This document shows, piece after piece, positions 1-7,543 of a stretch of 21,117 nt of DNA. A program made the position numbers and the translations under genes. Origin of the DNA: Acidobacteriota bacterium (GTDB lineage: Bacteria > Acidobacteriota > Thermoanaerobaculia > Gp7-AA8); NCBI GenBank assembly GCA_003223695.1, contig QHVY01000119.1, positions 1 to 21,117 on the forward strand, in the 5' to 3' direction. Under the pieces are notes generated by a model, which saw nothing but the letters and a program-made list of their open reading frames with translations, ran no database searches and was not told the DNA's origin. Position 1 is the first letter of the stretch, and each line of letters opens with the position of its first letter.

Positions 1-1
1 T

Positions 2-1483
2 CTTCGACACGGCGGCGTTCGGCTCTCGCACGGCGCTCTGATTCCGCACTTCATCTGGGTCAGCGACGACGGCGAGATTCGAGTCGCCGGACAGCAGCTC
101 GGAAAAGGGCTGATCGCGTCGCTGAAGGACAGCAAAATCGCCGGGAGTATCGGCCGTTACTTTTCCCCCGACTATCAAAACTCCGGCGAGGCCACGCAAG
201 CCTCGGAGGTCTACTCCCTCGGCGCGATTCTCTTCCTGCTGATCAGCGGCAACGAGCCGCCGGATCCGCTGCACGTGAGCGCATTCGCGCAGGCCATCCG
301 CGCGGCGAAGACAACGGCGGGCGATCCGATGCCTGACGACATTCGCGCCATTCTCGACAAATCATTGGTTATCGACGCCTCGCGCAGATTCGGATCGGTC
401 GGCGACATGAAGCAAGCTCTCTCGAATCTGGCGCATAGCGGCAAGTATTCGGCGACGACATTCAATCTCGCCTTCTATCTGACCAGCCTGCTGAAGAAAG
501 AAGTCGAAGGAGAGGCGATCGAGCGCGAAAAGGAATCGAAGGTCAACATCATTCCGTACCTCGAGCATCAGGTCGAGCTCGCGGCCCCGCCGATCCCGCT
601 CGTAGCAGCGAAAGCGCGAAGGAACAAGATGGCGTTGTACGTTTCGACGGCACTCCTCGCAATCGCGGTCGGGGGCGCGGGCTTCTGGATGATCGGGCCA
701 CCGATGCAGGCTGAAAAAGCGCAAATCAGGGCGGCCGCACCGAAACGCCTTGCGCCGGCGACGCCCGCGGTAATAACTGCTCAGCCGGTCGCGCCTGCTG
801 CAACGGCAACTACAGAACCGGTTGATCCCGCCGCGCAGAAAAAAGCATTTGAGGCGGCAGTGAACGAGAAGATGCAACAGGAGATGGCGAAGCTGCAGTC
901 GGAGTTCAACAAACAATTGCCGCAGAAGAAACCCGCTCGGGTGCAATCGCCACCACCGGTGCTGACGGCGTCGATGGCCTCTCAGAAAGAAGCGGCAGTG
1001 TTGGATGATCGCGCGCCATCGGCGGCGGCCCTCGATGAGCGGCGGCTCGCCGCAAGGCAGGAGCCAGCAGCGCAGCCGATTCAGTCTCCGGCTCCGCTCA
1101 CACAATCTTCGCCGTTGCAAACTCAGACGCAACTGCAGCCGCAGCCTGCGCCGCAGGTCCAGCTCGCAGCTCCAACGGTGAAGGAAGGAGACATGGTCAA
1201 CTACGACGATCTCGAGGTGCGTCCGCAGGTCATCAGCAGGCCGAATTTGATGTATCCGCCGATGGCTATGCGCCAAAAGGTGCAAACGTCGCTGATCCTG
1301 ACCGTGCTGGTCTCCGAGAACGGAGACGTCACCGACGTGCGCATCCTTCGCGGCGATGCGCGCTTCGGTTTCAATGACGAGGCGATGCGCCTGCTCCGCG
1401 GCACGAAATTCCGTCCGGCGATGAAAGACGGCAAGCGCGTGAAGACGTGGATTCCGCAGCCGGTAGAGTTCAAGCTGCAGTAG
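2..1483 (+). CDS. Membrane-spanning pseudokinase with C-terminal TonB domain (5' end missing)
   Basis: The frame is open to the left window edge, so the start lies outside; 493 residues are visible. Residues 1 to about 150 look like a Ser/Thr kinase C-lobe: YFSPDYQ resembles the activation/APE segment and EVYSLGAILFLLISGNEPP (nt ~206 on) resembles helix F. The catalytic loop reads HGALIPHFI (nt 29-55) where active kinases have HRDLKPxNI, and the DFG region reads AGQQ (nt 86-97). The catalytic Asp, Lys and Asn and the metal-binding Asp are therefore all replaced, which indicates a pseudokinase. One membrane helix lies at nt 629-697, followed by a Pro/Gln/Ala-rich linker of about 175 residues. 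A TonB C-terminal domain (nt ~1228-1480) follows, with PPMAMRQKVQTSLILTV and FRPAMKDGKRVKTW. The family predicts a cytoplasmic sensor domain and a periplasmic partner-binding domain. The stop TAG is 3 bases before the left heptamer array. Confidence 0.85.
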   Translation, partial: LRHGGVRLSHGALIPHFIWVSDDGEIRVAGQQLGKGLIASLKDSKIAGSIGRYFSPDYQNSGEATQASEVYSLGAILFLLISGNEPPDPLHVSAFAQAIRAAKTTAGDPMPDDIRAILDKSLVIDASRRFGSVGDMKQALSNLAHSGKYSATTFNLAFYLTSLLKKEVEGEAIEREKESKVNIIPYLEHQVELAAPPIPLVAAKARRNKMALYVSTALLAIAVGGAGFWMIGPPMQAEKAQIRAAAPKRLAPATPAVITAQPVAPAATATTEPVDPAAQKKAFEAAVNEKMQQEMAKLQSEFNKQLPQKKPARVQSPPPVLTASMASQKEAAVLDDRAPSAAALDERRLAARQEPAAQPIQSPAPLTQSSPLQTQTQLQPQPAPQVQLAAPTVKEGDMVNYDDLEVRPQVISRPNLMYPPMAMRQKVQTSLILTVLVSENGDVTDVRILRGDARFGFNDEAMRLLRGTKFRPAMKDGKRVKTWIPQPVEFKLQ

Positions 1484-1486
1484 AAG

Positions 1487-1549
1487 CAGTGCCCAGTCCC
1501 CAGTGCCCAGTGCCCAGTGCCTAGTGCCCAGTGCCTAGTGCTCAGTCCT
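1487..1549 (+). repeat. Heptamer tandem array, left arm (9 units of CAGTGCC)
   Basis: Nine consecutive 7-bp units lie here without an indel: mainly CAGTGCC, with TAGTGCC, TAGTGCT, CAGTCCC and CAGTCCT variants. They read as the reverse complement of the units in the array at 1571-1850, so the two arrays face each other across about 21 bp. The array starts 3 bases after the TAG of the kinase/TonB gene. The unit type resembles the short tandemly repeated repetitive (STRR) heptamers known from filamentous cyanobacteria, but that comparison is from memory. Confidence 0.95.
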
Positions 1550-3485
1550 CAAGTGCCGAGTCCGTCACCCGGCACTTGGCACTTGGCACTTGGCGCTGGG
1601 CACTGGGCACTGGGCACTGGGCACTGGGCACTTGGCACTGGGCACTGGGCACTTGACACTTGGCACTTGGCACTGGGCACTGGGCACTTGGCACTTGGCA
1701 CTTGGCACTGGGCACTGGGCACTGGGCACTGGGCACTGGGCACTGGGCACTGGGCACTGGGCACTGGGCACTGGGCACTGGGCACTGGGCACTTGGCACT
1801 GGGCACTGGGCACTGGGCACTGGGCACTTGACACTGGGCACTGGGCACTGGGCGTTTTTCAATCCTGCCCGAAACCGATCGACAACCATGCCGTTCACGC
1901 GAACGGTGACGTTCGGCAACGCATCGAGCGCATCGAGCGGTACGTAGAGTGACAGCGTGAGGCGCGCGTCGCCGGAGATTGACGGCAACAACGCTTCGGA
2001 GTGAGATCCCATCCAACGCCACGCCTGCGCGCCCTCTCCCTCTTCCCAGTACCACCCGCTGCCGAACCTCACGACATCGACAACCGGCTGCACAGAAACT
2101 TCAAAATATCGCTGACGGGCCAGCTCATATAGACGTCCGTGCGGCCTCGTGAAGTTCTCCGCGTTCGGCGACCGGCTCTCCTGCTCGCGTACCCAGAAGC
2201 CAGGTTGCCGGCGGGTCCACACGGGCGGCGGCGGGAGCTCGCGCACGAAACGAAGCTGATAGTCGGGCAGATAGAACTCCCCGAACGGAACCATTGCGGT
2301 GTCGATGTAGATCGTCGCAGAGCGCCGATCGACGTGATTGCGAATCCAGTCGACTGCAGCGATTGGAGGGGCGATGCTTTGTCGCACTGCGGCAAGCGCC
2401 GGCCACGTCCAGGCAATCATCAAAATCACCACAGAGGCACAGAGGACCCAGAGAAGTCTCTGTGATCTTCGTGTGTCTGTGGTGAGTCCATCAGCGGCAA
2501 GTAATGCAATCAGCGGCGCATACCCGATCGAGAAGCGGCTGGCGCTGAAGCGATCGAGCATCAGCCAGGAAAAGATGCACAGCGGGCCAAAGGCAGCGAG
2601 CGCAACGAGAACATACGGCCGGAGGCGGATGACGCCTAGGAGAGCGAGGATGCCGATGATCGCGTTGATGGCCGGCGCGTGGTACGGCATCACGAAAAAG
2701 TCATCGAACACGCGCCAGAGCGGCGGCCGTATCGGCGAGAGAAACGAATCGATGCGCATGATGTAGGCCTGATGAACCTGCAGCGCCCGGCGATACTCGC
2801 TCCAGCCCGTGAGCCATGCGGCGAAGCCGTAGCTCAAGCCGACAACTATAGTAATAATTACCATAGCGCTCACGACGATCCGCTTTTTACGAAACAAGCT
2901 GGCAATCACAAATGGCAGGAATCCGACGGCCAGGTTCTGGGGGCGGAAACCGCCGGCGATCGCCAGCATCGCCGTGCCGGCGAGGTACGCGCGCTCATCG
3001 CGGCAGCCGGCGAAGAGAAGCGTGATCGCGACGATGATCAGCGTCATGGATGGAACGTCGCTGAACGCGCCGCCGCCGTAAAACCAGACGTTCGGAAAAA
3101 ACGCGAGCAGCATCGCCGTGCAGAGCGACGTCGAAAATCGCATCCGCAGCTCGCGGCAGAGGAAGAACATCGCCGGCACGATGGCGATGGCGCCGAGGAA
3201 GCTGAGGGCTTGCAGGGAGTGGAAGTCGCCGAATCCGAGCTTGCGAATGATCTTCGCGGAGAGGACGTACAGCGGAAAACCGGGTGGATGCGGCCGATGC
3301 CGCGCGACATCGAAGTGGTCGAGGGAGAGCATGAACAGCAGCTCGTCCCAATCCCACGGCGTGCGCGCCAGGGCGAGGAACCGGCTGACTGCTGCGAACA
3401 GCGTCGCCGCGATCACCGACCCCCACTGCCGCTCCGTCAGCGGCTCGGGAGCGCGTTCGAGCGAGCGCCACCAGTCGCGTACCAC
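1542..3485 (-). CDS. GT-C fold membrane glycosyltransferase (GT39/ArnT-like) with repeat-encoded tail
   Basis: This is a polytopic membrane protein with about ten hydrophobic helices. The first loop carries an acidic DWDELLF motif (residues 45-51) and HRPHPPGFPLYV soon after. This is the layout of GT-C enzymes (protein O-mannosyltransferase, ArnT and relatives), which use polyprenyl-phosphate sugars on the outer membrane face. Acceptor and sugar cannot be inferred. The frame runs on upstream to an ATG at 3812, but that stretch is the shadow of topoisomerase IB. GTG at 3485 (AGAATGG upstream) is preferred, and TTG at 3503 is the alternative. Residues encoded by 2426-2485 come from an inserted palindrome. 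After a soluble C-terminal region (VTVRVNGMVVDRFRAGLKN) the protein becomes a ~100-residue repeat of PVPSAQC, encoded by the heptamer array, and stops at 1542. It may be a live gene with an extended tail or one that lost its original stop. Confidence 0.75.
   Translation of the reverse strand: MVRDWWRSLERAPEPLTERQWGSVIAATLFAAVSRFLALARTPWDWDELLFMLSLDHFDVARHRPHPPGFPLYVLSAKIIRKLGFGDFHSLQALSFLGAIAIVPAMFFLCRELRMRFSTSLCTAMLLAFFPNVWFYGGGAFSDVPSMTLIIVAITLLFAGCRDERAYLAGTAMLAIAGGFRPQNLAVGFLPFVIASLFRKKRIVVSAMVIITIVVGLSYGFAAWLTGWSEYRRALQVHQAYIMRIDSFLSPIRPPLWRVFDDFFVMPYHAPAINAIIGILALLGVIRLRPYVLVALAAFGPLCIFSWLMLDRFSASRFSIGYAPLIALLAADGLTTDTRRSQRLLWVLCASVVILMIAWTWPALAAVRQSIAPPIAAVDWIRNHVDRRSATIYIDTAMVPFGEFYLPDYQLRFVRELPPPPVWTRRQPGFWVREQESRSPNAENFTRPHGRLYELARQRYFEVSVQPVVDVVRFGSGWYWEEGEGAQAWRWMGSHSEALLPSISGDARLTLSLYVPLDALDALPNVTVRVNGMVVDRFRAGLKNAQCPVPSVKCPVPSAQCPVPSAQCPVPSAQCPVPSAQCPVPSAQCPVPSAKCQVPSAQCPVPSAKCQVPSAQCQVPSAQCPVPSAQRQVPSAKCRVTDSALED
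1571..1850 (+). repeat. Heptamer tandem array, right arm (40 units of GGCACTK)
   Basis: Exactly 40 units of 7 bp were counted in unbroken register. Most are GGCACTG; nine are GGCACTT, and single variants are GGCGCTG, GACACTT and GACACTG. Because 7 is not a multiple of 3 and the unit contains no stop in any phase, all six frames are open. This creates several spurious reading frames on both strands. The minus strand is genuinely coding here: it is the 3' end of the glycosyltransferase gene. Where GGCACTG units adjoin, the plus strand reads GGG-CACT repeatedly, a pattern able to form G-quadruplexes. Confidence 0.97.
2426..2485. repeat. Dispersed-type palindromic element inside a coding sequence
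   Basis: Perfect 10-bp arms TCACCACAGA (2426-2435) and TCTGTGGTGA (2476-2485) enclose a second perfect hairpin, CAGAGA-AG-TCTCTG (2449-2462), with partial pairing between. The CACAGAGGCACAGAGGA style is typical of dispersed palindromes that I recall from many environmental bacterial genomes, usually between genes. Here it lies in frame inside the glycosyltransferase, encoding the stretch TTDTRRSQRLLWVLCASVV next to a membrane helix. Confidence 0.75.
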
Positions 3486-3518
3486 GCGGCACCATTCTCG
3501 CAAAAAACCGGCGAAGGC

Positions 3519-4544
3519 ATGCCCGCGAAGACGGTTCGGCGGCGGTGGTATCTCGATCTCCACGGCATTCGGCGCGAGGGGACGAAGGAAAAAGGCTTCA
3601 CCTACCGGCGTCCCGACGGCACTCCGGTGAACGATGAGAAAACAGTGGCGCGCGTTCGCCGCCTTCGCATCCCACCGGCCTGGCGCGAGGTGCGCATCGC
3701 GCATGGCGACAGCTATCCGCTGCAGGCGGTCGGCGTCGACAAGAAGGGGCGTACGCAATATCTCTATCACCCGCATTTCCGGGCGCAGCGGGAGGAGGAG
3801 AAATTCCGCCACGTCGTCGAATTTGGTGAGGCGCTGCCGCGGCTTCGCCGGCGCGTGCGCAATGATTTGAAGCGCGAACAGCTCGATCGTGATCGTGTGC
3901 TCGCAGCGATCGTTCGTCTCATCGACCAGGGCTTCTTCCGCGTCGGAAACGACAAGAGCGCCCGATCGGAGATGACCTACGGCCTAACAACGATCCGCGG
4001 AAAACACGTGAAGGTCAATCGAGCGGTGCTGCTGTTCGATTACATCGGCAAGTGGAAAAAAGCCCACAAACGCGCTATCGAAGACCCTGAGGTGGCGAAC
4101 ATCGTCCGCGCGCTCAAACGACAGAATCAGCACAAGCTCTTCGGCGATGTGAGAGACCGCCATGTCAACGAATACATTCAGTCGATCATCGGCGAGACGT
4201 TCACCGCGAAAGATTTTCGGACGTGGGCGGGGACCCTCCTCTGCTCGATTGCTCTGGCGATGGAAGGACAAGCGCCGAGCAAGAAGGAGCGGAAGCACAA
4301 AATCAAGCGCGCAGTGGTGGCGACCGCAGAGCAGCTCGGCAACACTGCAGCCGTCTGTCGCAAGTCCTATGTCTGTCCACGAGTCGTCGACGAATACATG
4401 GACGGCAAACCGTTCGAGCTCCTGCGAAAAGGGCGCAACGGCAAGCCTGTGGTGCGCGTGGGGCTGTCGATGGAGGAACGCTCGCTGCTGAAGTTTCTTC
4501 GCGAGACGATCGCCGACCGGCGGCTCCGGCCGCGCGCCGCGTAG
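3519..4544 (+). CDS. DNA topoisomerase IB
   Basis: This 341-residue protein has the usual length and layout of bacterial (poxvirus-like) type IB topoisomerases, which relax supercoils through a 3'-phosphotyrosine intermediate. An N-terminal GIRREGTKEKGFTYRRPDG is followed by LRIPPAWREV, the usual start of the family. The catalytic domain shows FRVGNDKSARSEMTYGLTT, the hallmark FTAKDFRTWAGT, and LGNTAAVCRKSYVCP, whose Tyr is the expected nucleophile. The frame is open upstream to 2679, but that part overlaps the glycosyltransferase antisense. ATG 3519 fits the family N-terminus, although the AAGG before it is only one base away, so the ribosome binding site is poor. The start lies 33 bp from the proposed start of the divergent glycosyltransferase, so each promoter probably sits inside the other gene. 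It looks monocistronic and ends in a GC-rich palindrome. Confidence 0.93.
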   Translation: MPAKTVRRRWYLDLHGIRREGTKEKGFTYRRPDGTPVNDEKTVARVRRLRIPPAWREVRIAHGDSYPLQAVGVDKKGRTQYLYHPHFRAQREEEKFRHVVEFGEALPRLRRRVRNDLKREQLDRDRVLAAIVRLIDQGFFRVGNDKSARSEMTYGLTTIRGKHVKVNRAVLLFDYIGKWKKAHKRAIEDPEVANIVRALKRQNQHKLFGDVRDRHVNEYIQSIIGETFTAKDFRTWAGTLLCSIALAMEGQAPSKKERKHKIKRAVVATAEQLGNTAAVCRKSYVCPRVVDEYMDGKPFELLRKGRNGKPVVRVGLSMEERSLLKFLRETIADRRLRPRAA

Positions 4545-4592
4545 TGGAGGGCCGCCGTCCTCGGCGGCCGCGGAGGACCGCGGCCGCTCCAC
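4544..4592. terminator. GC-rich compound palindrome between convergent genes
   Basis: Outer arms GTGGAG (4544-4549) and CTCCAC (4587-4592) flank two competing hairpins. One is GGCCGCCG-TCCT-CGGCGGCC (4550-4569, 8-bp stem). The other is GCGGCCGCGG-AGGA-CCGCGGCCGC (4564-4587, 10-bp stem). They overlap, so only one can form at a time, and their loops TCCT and AGGA are complementary. It sits in the 52-bp gap between the ends of topoisomerase IB and the peptidase/barrel gene. A bidirectional transcription stop is plausible, but there is no T-tract, so a repetitive extragenic palindrome is equally likely. Confidence 0.6.
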
Positions 4593-4596
4593 AAAA

Positions 4597-7479
4597 CTAG
4601 AACGTCTGCCCGATCCAGAACTCCGTTCGGAATTTTCCGTAACTCTGCTTCAAATCCGTTCGCTTCGCGAAATCCCAGTGCAGCTCCAGGCCGAGGAAGT
4701 TGAAGGCAACGCCGTATCCAACGGAAGCCAAGCCGTCCACCAGCCGGCCGTTCTTGAAGAATGTGTACGGCTGTCCGCCGAACTTGGCGCCGCCGATGTC
4801 GAAGAACAGATTTGCCCGGATCTGTCTGAAAAGAATGATTGGCGTCGCCAGCACGTCGATGAGCGGGAAGCGGAGCTCGAAATTCGCAAATGCTGCCTGA
4901 TTCCCGATGATCGACTGAAAGTCGTAGCCTCGAAGCGTATTGAGGCCGCCGAAATAGTAAAAGTTGGGAACGTTGCCGTGCGAGTAACCGACGAACAGAC
5001 GTGCGGCGAGAAGACTTCGTGACGTGAGCTGCAGATACTGGCGCGCGTCGAGGGTCACATCGTGGCTCAAGATTCCACCACGTTTGATGTCGGCGGCGTA
5101 AGACGTCCCGAGCTCGTATCGCCGCCCCGAGACTGGTCCGAACTCCTTGAAGATCGTGCTGTCGCCGCTGAAGCTCGTGCTCACCACCGGAAAGGAGTCG
5201 CTGTAGCTCTGCACGAAAATATTGCCCGTCGCCTGATCGACGAACGGCAAGTTGAAGGCGCGGTGCTCGAAGCCGATCCCGCTGTCGATCCGGTGATAGC
5301 GGTCAAATGGATAACTGACGATTCCGAACGCGCCCGTCTCGCGATACAGCTGATGGCGATCGAAGAGGCTGCCGGACGCGTTCTGGTTCAGGATGTAAAA
5401 CGAGCGGTTATCGAATAAGCGGACGCCCCAGTTCGTGCGGTGCTGCAGATCGAAATAGAGGAAATCGAAATTCGAGAACGACGACACCGAATCGAGCGAG
5501 GCGATGAAACGGCGGTCGCCGAGCATGTCACTCATGAAGATCGAGGAACGCGACACGAGAAGCTGATCCGAGGTCACGCCTGCGTTGACCTCCACGTCAT
5601 CGACGAAGAGATGGAATCCGCGCGGCTTCTCGATTTTGTCTTCATCGATCGCCACTTCAACCGGAGGCTGGAACGTCGGCCGGCTCTCGGCCAGCAGCGG
5701 CGCTGACGGCAGCGTGGTTTTCTCGGCAGCGTGCAACGGCTTGTCGGTCGGCGTGGAGAAAAGCTGCCAGCGGCGTTTGTAGTACGAGGCAAACACCATC
5801 CGCTCTTTGTTGTTCTGTCCGATGAAGACGACAGGCGTGAAGCAGCCACCGACGACGTCGGTGAACTGGAGCAGGTCGCCATTCTCGAGATTGAGCGAGT
5901 AGATGTTGTATGCGGCGAAGTTCGTCAGGTCGGGTTTCGGAGTCTGACTCTCCGGTTTCGCTCTCTGCTCTTCGGCTTGAAGAATCTCGGCAGCTTTCTC
6001 GATATTGCGCCCGGTCTGCTTGTCGGATGAGAAAAAGATGCGCTTGCCGTCGGGCGAGAACCACGCGTCGATGTCGTTCCACTCGCCGCTCGTGAGCTGA
6101 TAGCGCTGCGCCGGATTGGCAATGTTCAGTTTGAAGAGCTTTGCGTATCCGTTGACGACTGACGAATAGATCAGCCATTTTCCGTCAGGGGAAAAAACGG
6201 GAGCGCCGTCGAAGAATTTGTCGTTGGTGAGATTGGTCGTCTTGCCGCTCTCGATGTCGTACAGAAAGATGTCAGGTTGCGCGCCGATGTACGCCGCGTA
6301 GGCGATTTTCTTTCCGTCGGGCGAATACGTGGGGCTGAGCTCTTGCTCCTGCGGAAGGGCCACCGACCGCTCGATCGTCCCGTTCAGCGCATTGATGAGC
6401 AACAGATTTCGCCCGCGCTCCCTCTTCACGAACAACGCAATCTGATCGCCGTTCGGCGCGAACGCGACGTCGCGGCCCATGACCGGTCCCGTGGTGAGCA
6501 TCTGGGCGATCGCGTACTCGTAACGGCTCGTGTAGCCGCTGGTGAGATTGCGCAGCAGCTTCCGCTCCGGAATGTTGAACAACACGACGTCGACGTCTTC
6601 CTTGTACGTCGTGTACGACGCCAGCAGATCACCTGACGGAGAGGGAACCGGCGAGATCTCTTCGCTCTCGACATCCGGATTGATCTTGAACGGCTCGCCG
6701 TACTCCTGAGGCTCACCTTTGGCAACGAGGGCCGGAAGGTACTGTTTGCGCAACCACGTGCGGAAGCGGCTGTCGAATTCATCCGGGGTGACGTCGAATG
6801 CGCGCTTCAGAGCCTTGTCGACGTTGCTGCCTAATGTATTACGATATTCATAGATGAAATCGCGCACGCCCTCCCACCCATACTTCTGCTGGATGTACGC
6901 GAACACAGCGTGTCCGAAGCGATACGCGAAATAGCCGCCGCCCTGCGCCCGCGTAATCGGAGGAACCTGATCGTTGACCACGGCATCGCGAAGGACCATG
7001 CGGTCCTTGCTGTCCTCGTCATTGCCGAAGAATGAGGCCATGCCCTCCATGAACCACGTGGGCGGGTTCGCCGTGATCGTTTTGCCGAGCTTTCCCTGAA
7101 ACAGGATTTCGTACTGAAAGACGTGCGTCAGCTCGTGTTGTATGACCTGCAACAGCTTCTCGTCGGTCATGTCGATCGGCACGACCATGCGGTTGCGCGT
7201 CGGCTCCGCGAACGCTCCGACACCCTCGGGAATGAAGTTCAAAGGGATTTTCTTGGTGATCTGGTAATTGAGCTCGCGTGAGTCCGTGTCGTACGCGCTC
7301 TCGGCCATGTCCACGACCTTCTGCAGCGCGCTCTTCTCCTCATCGTAGAAGTACACGTCGAAATGCGTGGAGTGATAAATGTTCCAGTGGAAACGGTCGT
7401 AGACGATTTTGTTCTGACCGAACGGAAACGCGGGCATTGCGGCGAACGTGATTGCGAGCAGCGCGAAGAGACGCTTCAA
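4597..7479 (-). CDS. Secreted HExxH peptidase / TolB-like propeller / Omp85-type barrel fusion
   Basis: This 960-residue protein is predicted to sit in the outer membrane. Numbering from TTG 7479, a signal peptide (KRLFALLAITFAAMPAFPFG) opens it. A peptidase-MA-like domain follows with QHELTHVFQYE (HExxH at 115-119) and TWFMEGMASFF (Glu 145, likely third zinc ligand). A propeller comes next, whose blades end in SPDG motifs (SPTYSPDGKKIAYAA, APVFSPDGKWLIYSS, FSPDGKRIFFSS). The last ~300 residues are a beta-barrel with GGLNTLRGYDF, as in BamA/TamA-type surface antigens, ending in Phe as barrel substrates of BAM do. The ATG at 7557 would add 26 residues translated from heptamer repeats (PPATRYPPPATR), so it is rejected in favour of TTG with GGAGG 5 bases upstream. 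The substrate is unknown. It lies downstream of the CsgG-like and TPR genes on the same strand. Confidence 0.88.
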   Translation of the reverse strand: MKRLFALLAITFAAMPAFPFGQNKIVYDRFHWNIYHSTHFDVYFYDEEKSALQKVVDMAESAYDTDSRELNYQITKKIPLNFIPEGVGAFAEPTRNRMVVPIDMTDEKLLQVIQHELTHVFQYEILFQGKLGKTITANPPTWFMEGMASFFGNDEDSKDRMVLRDAVVNDQVPPITRAQGGGYFAYRFGHAVFAYIQQKYGWEGVRDFIYEYRNTLGSNVDKALKRAFDVTPDEFDSRFRTWLRKQYLPALVAKGEPQEYGEPFKINPDVESEEISPVPSPSGDLLASYTTYKEDVDVVLFNIPERKLLRNLTSGYTSRYEYAIAQMLTTGPVMGRDVAFAPNGDQIALFVKRERGRNLLLINALNGTIERSVALPQEQELSPTYSPDGKKIAYAAYIGAQPDIFLYDIESGKTTNLTNDKFFDGAPVFSPDGKWLIYSSVVNGYAKLFKLNIANPAQRYQLTSGEWNDIDAWFSPDGKRIFFSSDKQTGRNIEKAAEILQAEEQRAKPESQTPKPDLTNFAAYNIYSLNLENGDLLQFTDVVGGCFTPVVFIGQNNKERMVFASYYKRRWQLFSTPTDKPLHAAEKTTLPSAPLLAESRPTFQPPVEVAIDEDKIEKPRGFHLFVDDVEVNAGVTSDQLLVSRSSIFMSDMLGDRRFIASLDSVSSFSNFDFLYFDLQHRTNWGVRLFDNRSFYILNQNASGSLFDRHQLYRETGAFGIVSYPFDRYHRIDSGIGFEHRAFNLPFVDQATGNIFVQSYSDSFPVVSTSFSGDSTIFKEFGPVSGRRYELGTSYAADIKRGGILSHDVTLDARQYLQLTSRSLLAARLFVGYSHGNVPNFYYFGGLNTLRGYDFQSIIGNQAAFANFELRFPLIDVLATPIILFRQIRANLFFDIGGAKFGGQPYTFFKNGRLVDGLASVGYGVAFNFLGLELHWDFAKRTDLKQSYGKFRTEFWIGQTF

Positions 7480-7484
7480 TGGAG

Positions 7485-7489
7485 CCTCC
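7485..7489 (-). promoter_or_regulatory. Shine-Dalgarno GGAGG deciding a TTG start
   Basis: GGAGG stands 5 bases before TTG 7479 on the minus strand, directly before the signal peptide. It lies between the heptamer array and the gene, which makes TTG 7479 a better start than the ATG inside the repeats. Confidence 0.75.
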
Positions 7490-7491
7490 AC

Positions 7492-7526
7492 GCGGGTGGC
7501 GGGTGGCGGGTAGCGGGTGGCGGGTG
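7492..7526 (+). repeat. Heptamer array, left arm (5 units of GCGGGTR)
   Basis: Five 7-bp units, GCGGGTG with one GCGGGTA, run without indel. The plus strand reads GGG-N4 six times over (finishing GGGTGGG), which fits a canonical G-quadruplex with uniform 4-base loops. The array faces an inverted copy at 7544-7578 across a 17-base spacer. Confidence 0.93.
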
Positions 7527-7543
7527 GGAGATGCTGCTTCCCG

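Noticed and set aside
1487..1850. CRISPR-like or minisatellite interpretation of the array
   Set aside because: Units are 7 bp with no spacers, so it is a simple tandem array.
1517..1952. Several plus-strand open frames of GHWALGT-type repeats and extra minus-strand ones across the heptamer array
   Set aside because: They exist only because a 7-bp unit without stops is open in all six frames; only the glycosyltransferase frame connects to real protein sequence.
2846..2866. AT-rich imperfect palindrome CTAT-A-GTAAT-A-ATTAC-C-ATAG
   Set aside because: It is short, has a mismatch and lies in the middle of membrane-helix codons; a chance match is likely.
2679..3518. 840-bp upstream extension of topoisomerase IB
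   Set aside because: It lacks family similarity, is antisense to the glycosyltransferase membrane helices, and the family N-terminus begins at ATG 3519.
3486..3812. N-terminal extension of the glycosyltransferase to ATG 3812
   Set aside because: It is the antisense of the conserved topoisomerase IB N-terminal domain and has no membrane or family features.
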